Assembly (NCBI RefSeq): GCF_945952055.1
Contig: NZ_CAMFHB010000010.1
Span: 1 to 64,000 of the forward strand
Length of the DNA: 64,000 bases
Reading direction: 5' to 3'
From: an uncultured Alsobacter sp.
GTDB taxonomy: Bacteria > Pseudomonadota > Alphaproteobacteria > Rhizobiales > Beijerinckiaceae
Below the pieces are notes generated by a model that saw only the letters and a list, made by a program, of their open reading frames with translations, had not been told where the DNA came from and ran no database searches. Shown in pieces: positions 10,746 through 18,604 of this stretch. How positions within the stretch are numbered: the stretch's first letter is position 1; each line of letters opens with the position of its first letter. The position numbers and the translations under genes are program-made.

Positions 10746-11617
10746 GGCATGTCCGGGTCGAGGGCATCGCGCAGGGCGTCCCCCAGCACGTTGATCGACA
10801 GCACGACGATGGTGATGGCGAGGCCCGCGCCGATGATGGGCCAGGGCGAGCCGAAGACGTTGCCCAGCGCGTCGCGGATGATGTTGCCCCAGCTCGGCGC
10901 CGGCGGCCGCGTACCGAGCCCCAGGAAGCTCAGCGAGGCCTCGAGGCGGATGGCGGAAGCGACCCACAGCGTGGCCAGCACGACGACCGGCGAGGCCATG
11001 TTGGGCACGACGTGGCGCAGGATGACCGTGCGCGTGCGCAGGCCCACCGAGATGCTCGCCTCGATGTAGGGCTCCTGGCGCACGGCCAGGGTCGTGGCGC
11101 GTGCGACGCGGGCGAAGCCCGGAACGAAGGCGATGGAGAGCACCAGCAGGACGTTCCAGAACCCGCCGTCCAGCGCCGCCGAGATCATGATGGCGAGCAG
11201 CAGTTCGGGGAAGGACAGCAGCAGGTCGATGATTCGGCTGACGATGCGGTCGACGACGCCGCCGAAATAGCCGGCGCAGACCCCGAGCACCGTGCCGACG
11301 ATGGCGGCGATGCCCGGCGCGAGCAGGCCGAAGATCAGCGAGTTGCGGGCCCCAAAGAGCAGGCGCGAGAGCACGTCGCGGCCGAACTGGTCCGTGCCGA
11401 GCCAGTGGTCCGCCGACGGATAGGTGTTGATCTTGAGGTAGCTCTGCTTGAGCGGGTCGTAGGGCGCGATGGTGGGGGCGAGGACGGCGACCACCACGAA
11501 GGCCAGCACCACCAGCGCGGCGACGATCGTCCCCGGCCGCTCCAGCGAGAACATGCGCCGCAGCACGCCGAAGGAGGGCTCGTCCGAGGCCAGCAGGGGC
11601 TCGTCGACGGTGGTCAT
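10742..11617 (-). CDS. Dpp/Opp-type ABC transporter permease (DppC-like), operon 1
   Basis: Inner-membrane permease of 291 residues. It has a cytoplasmic N-terminal tail, a first helix (TIVAALVVLAFVVVAVLAP), the periplasmic signature YDPLKQ...[15 protein letters not shown] typical of the OppC N-terminal region, and a BPD_transp_1 domain with an EAA loop near residue 190. Overlaps both neighbours by four bases (ATGA), so translation of the operon is tightly coupled. Pairs with the DppB-like permease at 11614-12552. Confidence 0.92.
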   Translation of the reverse strand: MTTVDEPLLASDEPSFGVLRRMFSLERPGTIVAALVVLAFVVVAVLAPTIAPYDPLKQSYLKINTYPSADHWLGTDQFGRDVLSRLLFGARNSLIFGLLAPGIAAIVGTVLGVCAGYFGGVVDRIVSRIIDLLLSFPELLLAIMISAALDGGFWNVLLVLSIAFVPGFARVARATTLAVRQEPYIEASISVGLRTRTVILRHVVPNMASPVVVLATLWVASAIRLEASLSFLGLGTRPPAPSWGNIIRDALGNVFGSPWPIIGAGLAITIVVLSINVLGDALRDALDPDMP

Positions 11618-12552
11618 GCCTTCACCCGGATGCGGGGGTCGACGAGGGCGTAGACGAGGTCGACGCCCAGGTTCACCACCACCACGAAAAACGCGAAGAT
11701 GACGACGCCTGCCTGGATGACCGGATAGTCGCGCTTGGCGATGGCGCTGATCAGCACCTCGCCGATCCCCGGCCGGTTGAACACGAGCTCGATGGCCACC
11801 GAGCCCGACAGCGTCGCCAGCAGGCTGAGCCCCAGTCCGGTCGCCACGGGCAGGAGGGCGTTGCGCAGGCCGTGGCGGAAGATGACGCGTGGCTCGCGCG
11901 CGCCCTTGGCCCGCGCGGTGCGCACGTAGTCGCGGCCGAGCACCTCGAGCATGGAGGTGCGGGTGAGGCGCCCCAGGAACGCCGACTTCAGGGTGGCCAG
12001 CGTGATCGCCGGCAGGATCACGTGGTACATGCGGTCGAGGAAGCCGCTGCCGCCGCCATTGATCGGAAACCAGCCCAGGTTGAGCGCGAAGCCGATGAGC
12101 AGCAGGGCGCCGAGGTAGAAGTCGGGGATGGCGTAGCCGACGAGGGAGTAGATGCGGGCGCCCATGTCCGGCCAGCGCCCGCGGTTGACCGCGGCGACGA
12201 CGCCCATGGGGATGCCCACGACCACGCCCAGGCCGGTCGCCACCAGGGTCAGCTCGATCGTGTAGGGCAGGTTCTCGCGGATGAGCTGCGACACCGGCAT
12301 CTGGCTCACCATCGAGGTGCCGAAGTCGAAGGTGAGCATGCCCTTCAGGAAGGCCAGGTATTGCTGCCAGAGCGGCAGGTCGAGGCCCATCTGGCGCCGG
12401 AACAGGGCGAGCTGGTCCTGCGTCGCGTACTCGCCGAGCACCACGAGCGCCGGGTCGCCCGGCAGGAGCCGCAGCGCGACGAAAACGAGCGTCAGGACCA
12501 GGAGGACGGTGGGCACGGCATCGAGCAGCCGTGCCCCCACGACGCGCAGCAT
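11614..12552 (-). CDS. Dpp/Opp-type ABC transporter permease (DppB-like), operon 1
   Basis: Inner-membrane permease of 312 residues with six predicted helices. The start has the usual DppB layout: a first helix (VPTVLLVLTLVFVALRLLPGDPALVVLG), then an external loop ending in GLDLPLWQQY. The conserved LGWFPINGGG and an EAA loop (TARAKGAREPRVIFRHGLRNALLP) are clear. It lies four bases after the binding-protein gene. Very similar in layout and motifs to the permease at 24356-25294, which supports duplication of the whole transporter operon. Confidence 0.92.
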   Translation of the reverse strand: MLRVVGARLLDAVPTVLLVLTLVFVALRLLPGDPALVVLGEYATQDQLALFRRQMGLDLPLWQQYLAFLKGMLTFDFGTSMVSQMPVSQLIRENLPYTIELTLVATGLGVVVGIPMGVVAAVNRGRWPDMGARIYSLVGYAIPDFYLGALLLIGFALNLGWFPINGGGSGFLDRMYHVILPAITLATLKSAFLGRLTRTSMLEVLGRDYVRTARAKGAREPRVIFRHGLRNALLPVATGLGLSLLATLSGSVAIELVFNRPGIGEVLISAIAKRDYPVIQAGVVIFAFFVVVVNLGVDLVYALVDPRIRVKA

Positions 12553-12556
12553 GCCG

Positions 12557-14161
12557 TCAGACCCGCTTGGCGCGGTTCAGCGGCCAGTAGGCGTAGCCGG
12601 ACTTCACCGGATAGCCGAGGTCGACGCGCGGGTTGCGCGCGATGACGTAGGACAGCGTGATGATGCCCAGCAGCGGCAGGTCCTTGAGCGTCTGCTTCTC
12701 GATGTCCTGGATGAGGGCGGTGCGCTTGGCGAAGTCCGGCTCGTCCTGGGCCTTCTCGATGAGCGCGTCGACGCCGGGGATGGCCGTGCCGTAGTGGCTG
12801 TAGTTGTCGCCGCCGGAGCTGTCGGCCTTCACTTCGGCGCTGGTGGAGAGCTGCTGCAGGATCGGCTGCGTCGGCACCGGCGGATAGCTCGACGAATAGA
12901 GCGCGATGCTGTTGCGGTCCTTGCGGTTCTCCGCGTGCATCGTGGCGTGGTCGATGATCTTCAGGTCGAGGTTGATGCCCGACGCGCGCAGCTGCTCCTG
13001 GATGATGAGCATGATCGCCGCGTAGTCCTCGCGCTGGCTGGTGTAGCAGGGAATGGTCACGCCATTGGCGAAGCCCGCCTCCGCCAGCAGCGCCTTGGCC
13101 TTCTTGGGGTCGGGCTCGTAGCGCAGTTCCGGCGGCAGAGCCTCCTTCTTCACCGCGCCCTCGAACTGGGGCGCGATGACGCCGACCATGGGCACGGCCA
13201 TGCCCGCGAAGGCGGCGGCGATCTCGGCATTGTTGATGCCGTAGCGGATCGCCTGGCGCACGCGCACGTCGTTGAGCGGCGGGCGCGTCAGGTTGAGGTG
13301 CAGGCTGTTGAAGCTGCCCGGCGCCGTGCCGTCGATGATGGTGTTGGGCGAGCGCTGCTTGATCGTCGGGATCCAGCCCGGCTGCCGCACGCCCTCGATC
13401 ATGTCGACCTGGCCCGAGGCGAAGGCCAGCGTGCGGGCCGTGGTGTCGGCGATGAAGGCGACGCGCAGGGTCTTGGTCGCGGCCGGCCCGGCGTAGTGCT
13501 GCGGGAAGGCCGTGAGCAGGATGCCCTCGGTGGGGCTGGTGCTCTCGACCTGGTAGGGGCCGGTGCCGATGGGCTCGAGGTTGAACTTCTGCCCGCGCTC
13601 CTCGAAGGCCTTCTTGCAGAGGATCGCCGCCGAGAGCGCCGTGGTCACGCTGCCGTTGAAGATCGGATCCGGCCGCTTGAGGACGACGCGGAAGGTGTAT
13701 TTGTCCGGCGCCTCGATGCGCTCGATGATCGAGTAGAGCGCCTTCTGGCTGGTCGGGATCTTGGGATCGAGGTGGCGGGCGAAGGTGAAGAGCACGTCCT
13801 CAGACGTCATCTCGCCGTAGCCCCGATGAAACTGCACGCCCTCGCGCAGCTTGAACGTCCAGGTCTTGGCGTCGGGCGAGCTGTCCCAGCTCGTGGCGAG
13901 CGCAGGCCGGAAATCCTCCGGCCGCACCGCGAAGGTGCCGTCGTCGGGCTTCACGAGGTTGTCGAAGATCTGGCGGATCGCCCAGTTGTCGCCGCCGGTG
14001 AGGCCGTTCTGCTGCGGGTTGATGCCGGTGACGGCACGCGCGGCGAGCGCGATGGAGATCGGGGTCTCCTGGGCCTGCGCGGGGACGCTCCAGCGCCCGA
14101 TGGCGGCGGTGGCGCTGAGCGCGGATCCGGTGACGAGAAGACGACGACGGTCGATGGACAT
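12557..14161 (-). CDS. ABC transporter substrate-binding protein, family 5, Tat signal, operon 1
   Basis: Periplasmic receptor of 534 residues. The N terminus MSIDRRRLLVTGSALS followed by a hydrophobic stretch and PAQAQ looks like a twin-arginine signal, so export in the folded state is likely. The rest is SBP_bac_5 (DppA/OppA type), with TSPDAKTWTFKLREGVQFH-like and PIGTGPYQVES blocks. GGAGG lies shortly before the ATG at 14161. It is clearly paralogous to the receptor at 25319-26926, with whole blocks conserved (GYGEMTSEDV, DTTARTLAFASG). Co-transcribed downstream of the enolase-superfamily gene; ligand unknown, probably a glycoside or sugar-acid derivative. Confidence 0.9.
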   Translation of the reverse strand: MSIDRRRLLVTGSALSATAAIGRWSVPAQAQETPISIALAARAVTGINPQQNGLTGGDNWAIRQIFDNLVKPDDGTFAVRPEDFRPALATSWDSSPDAKTWTFKLREGVQFHRGYGEMTSEDVLFTFARHLDPKIPTSQKALYSIIERIEAPDKYTFRVVLKRPDPIFNGSVTTALSAAILCKKAFEERGQKFNLEPIGTGPYQVESTSPTEGILLTAFPQHYAGPAATKTLRVAFIADTTARTLAFASGQVDMIEGVRQPGWIPTIKQRSPNTIIDGTAPGSFNSLHLNLTRPPLNDVRVRQAIRYGINNAEIAAAFAGMAVPMVGVIAPQFEGAVKKEALPPELRYEPDPKKAKALLAEAGFANGVTIPCYTSQREDYAAIMLIIQEQLRASGINLDLKIIDHATMHAENRKDRNSIALYSSSYPPVPTQPILQQLSTSAEVKADSSGGDNYSHYGTAIPGVDALIEKAQDEPDFAKRTALIQDIEKQTLKDLPLLGIITLSYVIARNPRVDLGYPVKSGYAYWPLNRAKRV

Positions 14162-14237
14162 GCGATCCTCCAGGAAAGGGGGCCCCTCTGCCGGGAGCCC
14201 TCCGCGTTGGCTTCGTTCGGCTCGGAAGGCGAGGGGC

Positions 14238-15353
14238 CTAGAGCGCGAGGGGACGGACCCGCGCGTCGAAGGCCGCCTCGTCGTAGGCGATGCCGAGCCC
14301 AGGCGCGGTCGGCAGGTGGAAGAGGCCCTCCTGCGGCTCGGACGGGTTCTTCGGGAAGACCGCGCTGGCGCGCTCCCAGTTGTCGGCGAGTTCCACGGGC
14401 TTGGCCAGGTGCATGATCGTCGACAGCACGTGGATGTTGGCGAGGTGCCCGATCGTCGGCTGGGTCTGGTGGGGCACCAGTTCCACGCCGTGGGCGTAGG
14501 CCAGCGCCGCGCACTGCATCAGCCCGGTGATGCCGCCCATCTTGACGATGTCCGGCTGGACCATGCGCACGCCGGCGTTGATCAGGTCCTTGAGGCCCTG
14601 CAGGGTGTAGGTCTGCTCCCCCGCCGACACGGTGATGTCGAGACGCTGGGCGACCTCGCCCATGGCCGAGACGTGGTAGTGCTGCACCGGTTCCTCGAAC
14701 CAGGTGAAGCCGAGGTCCTCCAGCGCGCGGCCGACCCGCATGGCGCCGCCCACCGAGTAGCCGTTGTTGGCGTCGAAGCCGAGGACGAAGTCGTCGCCCA
14801 GCGCCTTGCGCACCGCCTTGGCCTTGGCGATGTCGCCGGGAATGTCGACGTCGACCTTCGTGCGGTCGCCGTCCCAGCGGATCTTCACCGCCGCGGGCTT
14901 CTCCTTGGCGACGCGCCGCTCGACCACCTTCACCACCTCGTCGACCGTGCGCCAGGCGTTGCCGCCCACGGAGGCGTAGCAGGTGAGCGAGGTGCGCCAG
15001 GCGCCACCCAGCAGCTTGTAGACGGGGAGGTTCGCGACCTTGCCCTTGATGTCCCACAGGGCGATGTCGAGGGCGGCCAGTGCCCCGGTGACGGCACCCT
15101 CGGGCCCGATCTTGATGCACTTGTGGATCAGCGTGTCGAGCAGGACCGCATGGTCCAGCGGGTCCTTGCCCACCAGGAAGCCCGCCATGTGCTTGGCGAT
15201 GATGACGAGCGAGGCAATGCCGCCTTCCATGGGCGAGGCCTCGCCCATCCCGGTGACGCCCTCGTCGGTCTCGATCCTGACGAAGGCCGACCGGCCCCCT
15301 TTCGCCGTTTCGCTCCATTCGAGCTGGAAGGCGTCGACTTTGGTGATCTTCAC
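14238..15353 (-). CDS. Mandelate racemase / muconate lactonizing enzyme family protein (enolase superfamily)
   Basis: Predicted cytoplasmic dehydratase, racemase or cycloisomerase of 371 residues. It has the N-terminal capping domain and a (beta/alpha)-barrel. Visible active-site elements: K-I-R on the second barrel strand (AAVKIRWDG), metal ligands in GFDANNGYS, WFEEP and SAGEQT, then QPDIVKMGGITG and VPHQ, which fits the His-Asp dyad arrangement of the mandelate-racemase group. The second basic residue of the usual KxK is Arg here. GTG start at 15353 with GGGGAGA upstream. First gene of the leftward operon leading to the transporter, behind a LacI-type operator. Substrate likely a sugar acid; inferred. 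Confidence 0.85.
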   Translation of the reverse strand: MKITKVDAFQLEWSETAKGGRSAFVRIETDEGVTGMGEASPMEGGIASLVIIAKHMAGFLVGKDPLDHAVLLDTLIHKCIKIGPEGAVTGALAALDIALWDIKGKVANLPVYKLLGGAWRTSLTCYASVGGNAWRTVDEVVKVVERRVAKEKPAAVKIRWDGDRTKVDVDIPGDIAKAKAVRKALGDDFVLGFDANNGYSVGGAMRVGRALEDLGFTWFEEPVQHYHVSAMGEVAQRLDITVSAGEQTYTLQGLKDLINAGVRMVQPDIVKMGGITGLMQCAALAYAHGVELVPHQTQPTIGHLANIHVLSTIMHLAKPVELADNWERASAVFPKNPSEPQEGLFHLPTAPGLGIAYDEAAFDARVRPLAL

Positions 15354-15382
15354 GGGCGGCTCTCCCCAGGATTTTCAGGCAT

Positions 15383-15394
15383 GGTAGCGGTACC
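15383..15394 (-). promoter_or_regulatory. LacI-family operator, site 1 (one mismatch)
   Basis: On the minus strand the sequence is GGTACCGCTACC, differing at one centre base from the perfect palindrome GGTAGCGCTACC at 21421 and 27017. It lies 30 bases before the enolase-family start. A TTGCGC with TACCAT 16 bases further on would place the site across the spacer and -10 region, as expected for repression. The flanking ATG after the site is shared in part with the other copies (ACCAT). Confidence 0.6.
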
Positions 15395-15586
15395 GAGAAG
15401 GCGCGCAAGCTGATCCTGGACGTGGAGACCTGCAGTGTGCGCAGTGCGGTGCGCGGCCGGATGGTGTGTTGCAGCGCGGTTTTGCGCGCCAGGGTGGCAT
15501 TCCGGCAGTTTTCGACGGCGCGCATCCTGCGATGCGTGTTCGCGGCCCGGCGCGGCCTTTAGACTCGGCATCATTGCGTTGACGAC

Positions 15587-15602
15587 ATAGCTTCGAGGCT
15601 AT
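15587..15602. promoter_or_regulatory. Inverted repeat in front of the toxin-antitoxin pair
   Basis: ATAGC (15587-15591) and GCTAT (15598-15602) form a dyad just before the toxin start. A TTGACG lies at 15579 and TATATT at 15600. Toxin-antitoxin operons of this type are normally repressed by their antitoxin at such a dyad; here that is inference. GAGG at 15595-15598 serves as ribosome-binding site for the GTG at 15607. Confidence 0.45.
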
Positions 15603-15606
15603 ATTG

Positions 15607-15975
15607 GTGTGGCAGGTCGCGTTCTTCGACGACTTCGACCATGAGTTCGCCAAGTTGGAAGAGCAGGTGCAGGACGCCTTGCTCGCATCGATTCTTCTTC
15701 TGCACCGGTTCGGTCCAGCTCTGGGTCGCCCTCATGCGGACGTGCTCTTCGGTTCGGCGTTCTCGAACATGAAGGAGCTTCGCGTCACGACGGCCGGAGG
15801 CGCCTGGCGGCTTGCGTTCGCGTTCGACCCGCAGCGCAAGGCCATCCTGCTGGTTGCCGGCAACAAGGCCGGATCGGCTCAAAGACGGTTCTACCGGAAC
15901 CTGGTCGCTATCGCCGACCGCCGTTACCGGAGGCATCTGGACCGGCTGGCAACGCTCGGATTGGAGGAGCACTGA
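15607..15975 (+). CDS. Type II toxin, RelE/HigB (phage Gp49-like) family
   Basis: Predicted mRNA interferase of 122 residues. The start WQVAFFDDFDHEFAKL and the central block FGPALGRPHADVLFGSAFSNMKELRV followed by WRLAFAFDPQRKAILLVAGNKAG are characteristic of the Gp49-like (DUF891) branch of RelE/HigB toxins. The GTG at 15607 fits the usual family start; a TTG lies one codon earlier. Its stop overlaps the antitoxin start by one base. Toxin-first gene order is as in higBA-type modules. It lies opposite to the surrounding catabolic genes. Confidence 0.85.
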   Translation: MWQVAFFDDFDHEFAKLEEQVQDALLASILLLHRFGPALGRPHADVLFGSAFSNMKELRVTTAGGAWRLAFAFDPQRKAILLVAGNKAGSAQRRFYRNLVAIADRRYRRHLDRLATLGLEEH

Positions 15976-16358
15976 TGGGCCGTACACTCGAAGAGATCCT
16001 CGCCACATGGCCCGGCGATCGCCTCGAAGCGATTGAACGCCGCTTCGAGCAACTCGCGCTGGAGGTGGAAAGCCTGGCCGAACTGCGCCGAGCTTCCGGA
16101 AAAGCTCAGGCCGACATCGCGGCCGCGCTCAAGATCAAGCAGCCGTCCGTGTCCAAGATCGAACGGCAGGCCGACATGTATCTGTCCACCCTGCGCGGCT
16201 ACGTCGAAGCGCTGGGTGGAGAGCTGGAACTGATCGTCCGTCTGCCGTCCCGCGCTCCGATCCGCATCGACAAGCTCGGGGACCTGGGATCCGGCGGCCC
16301 GGCCAAGCAACCCGCCAGGCCAGGCCGCGCACTCACCGCGCGCGGCCCGAAAGGCTGA
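15975..16358 (+). CDS. XRE-family antitoxin (HigA-like)
   Basis: DNA-binding antitoxin of 127 residues. A helix-turn-helix is visible as ASGKAQADIAAALKIKQPSVSKIERQAD (about residues 42-69), followed by STLRGYVEALGGELELIVRLP, the usual C-terminal part of antitoxins paired with Gp49-like toxins. The C-terminal 35 residues are Pro/Gly/Lys-rich and probably disordered. It is likely to bind and neutralise the toxin from the overlapping upstream gene and to repress the shared promoter. GGAGGAG precedes the ATG. Ends 34 bases from the converging glycosidase-like gene. Confidence 0.88.
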   Translation: MGRTLEEILATWPGDRLEAIERRFEQLALEVESLAELRRASGKAQADIAAALKIKQPSVSKIERQADMYLSTLRGYVEALGGELELIVRLPSRAPIRIDKLGDLGSGGPAKQPARPGRALTARGPKG

Positions 16359-16392
16359 TCTCCCGCACCTGACGCGCTCATGGCGAGCGACG

Positions 16393-18579
16393 TCACGCCG
16401 GCGAGATCACGACGACCTCGTGATCGAGGATGGCCGGAACCGTGAAGCACAGCCGGCCTTCCGCGACCCTGGCGTCCACGCTCGCCCCGCTGACGAGCAG
16501 CTTGACGGACGCCTTCGCCGGCGCCTTCACCGCCACCGTCACCGGCCCGATCGGAACGAGCCTGTCCTGCCGGCCCGACAGCCGCGAGGTCAGCAGGCGG
16601 TTGTTGAGGTGGAGGATCGTCGTGCCGTCCTGGTCGTAGGCGGTCGGGGTGATGAAGCCGAGCCCGCCGTCGAGGGTGACGAGCGGGTCGCCGCCGAGGC
16701 CCCAGCGCACGGCGTTGGCAATGATCAGCCCGTGCTCCGGGTTCTCGTCCCGGTTAAAGCAGCGGTCGAGGTCGCCGGCGAGCCAGACGAGCCGCGCGCC
16801 CGAGGCGTGCTCGCGCGCCGCGATCGCCGGGATCGTGGTCGAGAAGACGCGCATGAACGACGTCTCCGGCGGATAGATCGGGTAGTCGGGGATGTAGGTG
16901 GCGAGCACCCGCACGCCGTCGTCGACCGTGGTCACAGGCAGATAGCCGCCGAACGGGATCGTGTCGGCATCGTCGAGCCCGGCCAGCACCGGGTGGCGGC
17001 TGCCCTTGGTGGTCGGCGCGGTCGTGTCGTGGGGCCCGTCCACGCCGGCGCGGATCTCCGGTGAGAGCCGCAGATAGGTGTGCCGGCTCGAGACTTCGAT
17101 GTTGGTGTCGGCCGCCTCGATCCCGCCATGGCTGCCCTTGCCGCGGTGCACGCCGAACAGGTCGGCCAGCGCGTAGTCCGCATGCGGCTCGCCGAACTCG
17201 CCGCTCGTGCCCGTCTCGCCGGTGGCGATCACCGAGCCGCCGGCGGCGGCGAAGGCGCGGACGGCGTCGGCCGCCGTCGTCGAGAGCGCGCCGATGTTGG
17301 GCAGCACGAGAACCTTGAAGCGCCCTTTGGCCGCCGCCAGGTCGTCGGCGTGGACGGGGATGTAGGTGAGGCCGGCCTTGTCGAGGGCCTTCACGATGCC
17401 CCTGTAGGGTCCTAGCGTGCGCTCGTTCGCCTTGCCCTGGCCGTGGAAGTCGTGGTTGCGCTGCGACCAGACGATGCCGACGTCCGCCAGCGGCTGCCGG
17501 TTCACGAGATAGCGCTCGTTGGCCTCGTGCCAGCGGAAGATGGGCTCGGCCGTCTGGTACTGGCGCCGGTCCTCGTGCATCGCGCCGATATGGTGCCACC
17601 ACGGCTGGATGCCGCCGGCAAAGCCGGACGACGACCACAGGCGCACCTCGGCCGGCGGCATGCTCGCCTGCCGGAAGGTCGGAGCGCCGAGCTGGTATTG
17701 CGGCGTGCTCTCGGGGATCAGCACGTCCCAACCGGCCTGCTCATGCAGGCGCTTGCCGGTCTCGGTGTTGTCGGTGAAGCCGTCGACCGTGTTGCGGCGC
17801 TGGTGGTCCAGCATGATGATCGCGGCGCGCTTCAGGATCGCGTGGGTGTCGATGAAGCGGTGGTTGTTGTTCATCACGTCGCCGCTGATCATGCCGCTCC
17901 AGACGCAGTCCGGGCCGCCCGCGCGACGGGTGATCTCGTTGTTGAAGTCCCACAGCTCCGTGCGGCGCTGGTAGTTCCAGCGGATCCACAGGCGGTAGCC
18001 CTCGCTCGCCCAGTCGTGCGTCTTCGGCAGGTCGAGCCTGGCGTAGTCGAAGAAGCGCTCCCGGCAGTTGCGGCAATGGCAGATCCGCTCGCGCGGCATC
18101 CCGGGCCAGCTGTTGTCGGAGAAACCGTCGGGCTTCGACCGCTCGATGATTTCTTCCATCACGCGCGGCAGATAGTCGGAATAGTAGTCCGAGTTGATGC
18201 AGGTGACGAACTTCTCGGCCTGCTTGTAGGGCTTGCCGTCCGGGTCCACGCAGATCCAATCCGGATGGGCGCGGTAGAAATCCTCGGCCACGCGGTTGGA
18301 GTCCATGCGGGCGACGACCTTCAGCCCCTCCTCGCGCGCCGCGTTCACGACCTCGCCGTAGAGGTCCCGCTCGCCCAGCGCGATGGCGCGGTGGTGCAGC
18401 GGGAACTTCGAGGGATAATAGGCCACGATGCCGCCGGCATTGATGATCGCACCCTGCACGCGGGTGCGCCGCCAGTGCATGCGCCACCAGGCATCGTCGT
18501 AGCGCTTGGGATCGATCTCGACGAGGTTGGTCTGCGCCCAGCGAAGGGTGGTGCGGTACCAGGGCTGTCCGGTGGTCAT
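16393..18579 (-). CDS. Putative glycoside hydrolase, GHL6/GH42-like with trimerisation-type domain
   Basis: Cytoplasmic protein of 728 residues without signal peptide. The N-terminal half reads like a TIM-barrel glycosidase (GIVAYYPSKFPLHHRA, VVARMDSNRVAEDFY, FSDNSWPGM, WIRWNYQRRTELWDFN). CHCRNCRERF near residue 165 may bind a metal. About residues 370-590 resemble the beta-galactosidase trimerisation (amidotransferase-like) domain: ADVGIVWSQRNHDF, VLVLPNIGALS, GGSVIATGETG. A beta-sandwich end follows. The ATG at 18579 was chosen by fit; the open frame upstream overlaps the next gene. It lies 25 bases after the second glycosidase-like gene, same operon. Family assignment is from pattern memory; substrate unknown. 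Confidence 0.7.
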   Translation of the reverse strand: MTTGQPWYRTTLRWAQTNLVEIDPKRYDDAWWRMHWRRTRVQGAIINAGGIVAYYPSKFPLHHRAIALGERDLYGEVVNAAREEGLKVVARMDSNRVAEDFYRAHPDWICVDPDGKPYKQAEKFVTCINSDYYSDYLPRVMEEIIERSKPDGFSDNSWPGMPRERICHCRNCRERFFDYARLDLPKTHDWASEGYRLWIRWNYQRRTELWDFNNEITRRAGGPDCVWSGMISGDVMNNNHRFIDTHAILKRAAIIMLDHQRRNTVDGFTDNTETGKRLHEQAGWDVLIPESTPQYQLGAPTFRQASMPPAEVRLWSSSGFAGGIQPWWHHIGAMHEDRRQYQTAEPIFRWHEANERYLVNRQPLADVGIVWSQRNHDFHGQGKANERTLGPYRGIVKALDKAGLTYIPVHADDLAAAKGRFKVLVLPNIGALSTTAADAVRAFAAAGGSVIATGETGTSGEFGEPHADYALADLFGVHRGKGSHGGIEAADTNIEVSSRHTYLRLSPEIRAGVDGPHDTTAPTTKGSRHPVLAGLDDADTIPFGGYLPVTTVDDGVRVLATYIPDYPIYPPETSFMRVFSTTIPAIAAREHASGARLVWLAGDLDRCFNRDENPEHGLIIANAVRWGLGGDPLVTLDGGLGFITPTAYDQDGTTILHLNNRLLTSRLSGRQDRLVPIGPVTVAVKAPAKASVKLLVSGASVDARVAEGRLCFTVPAILDHEVVVISPA

Positions 18580-18604
18580 GTCGGGTCTCTGTCGGTTGGC
18601 GGGA

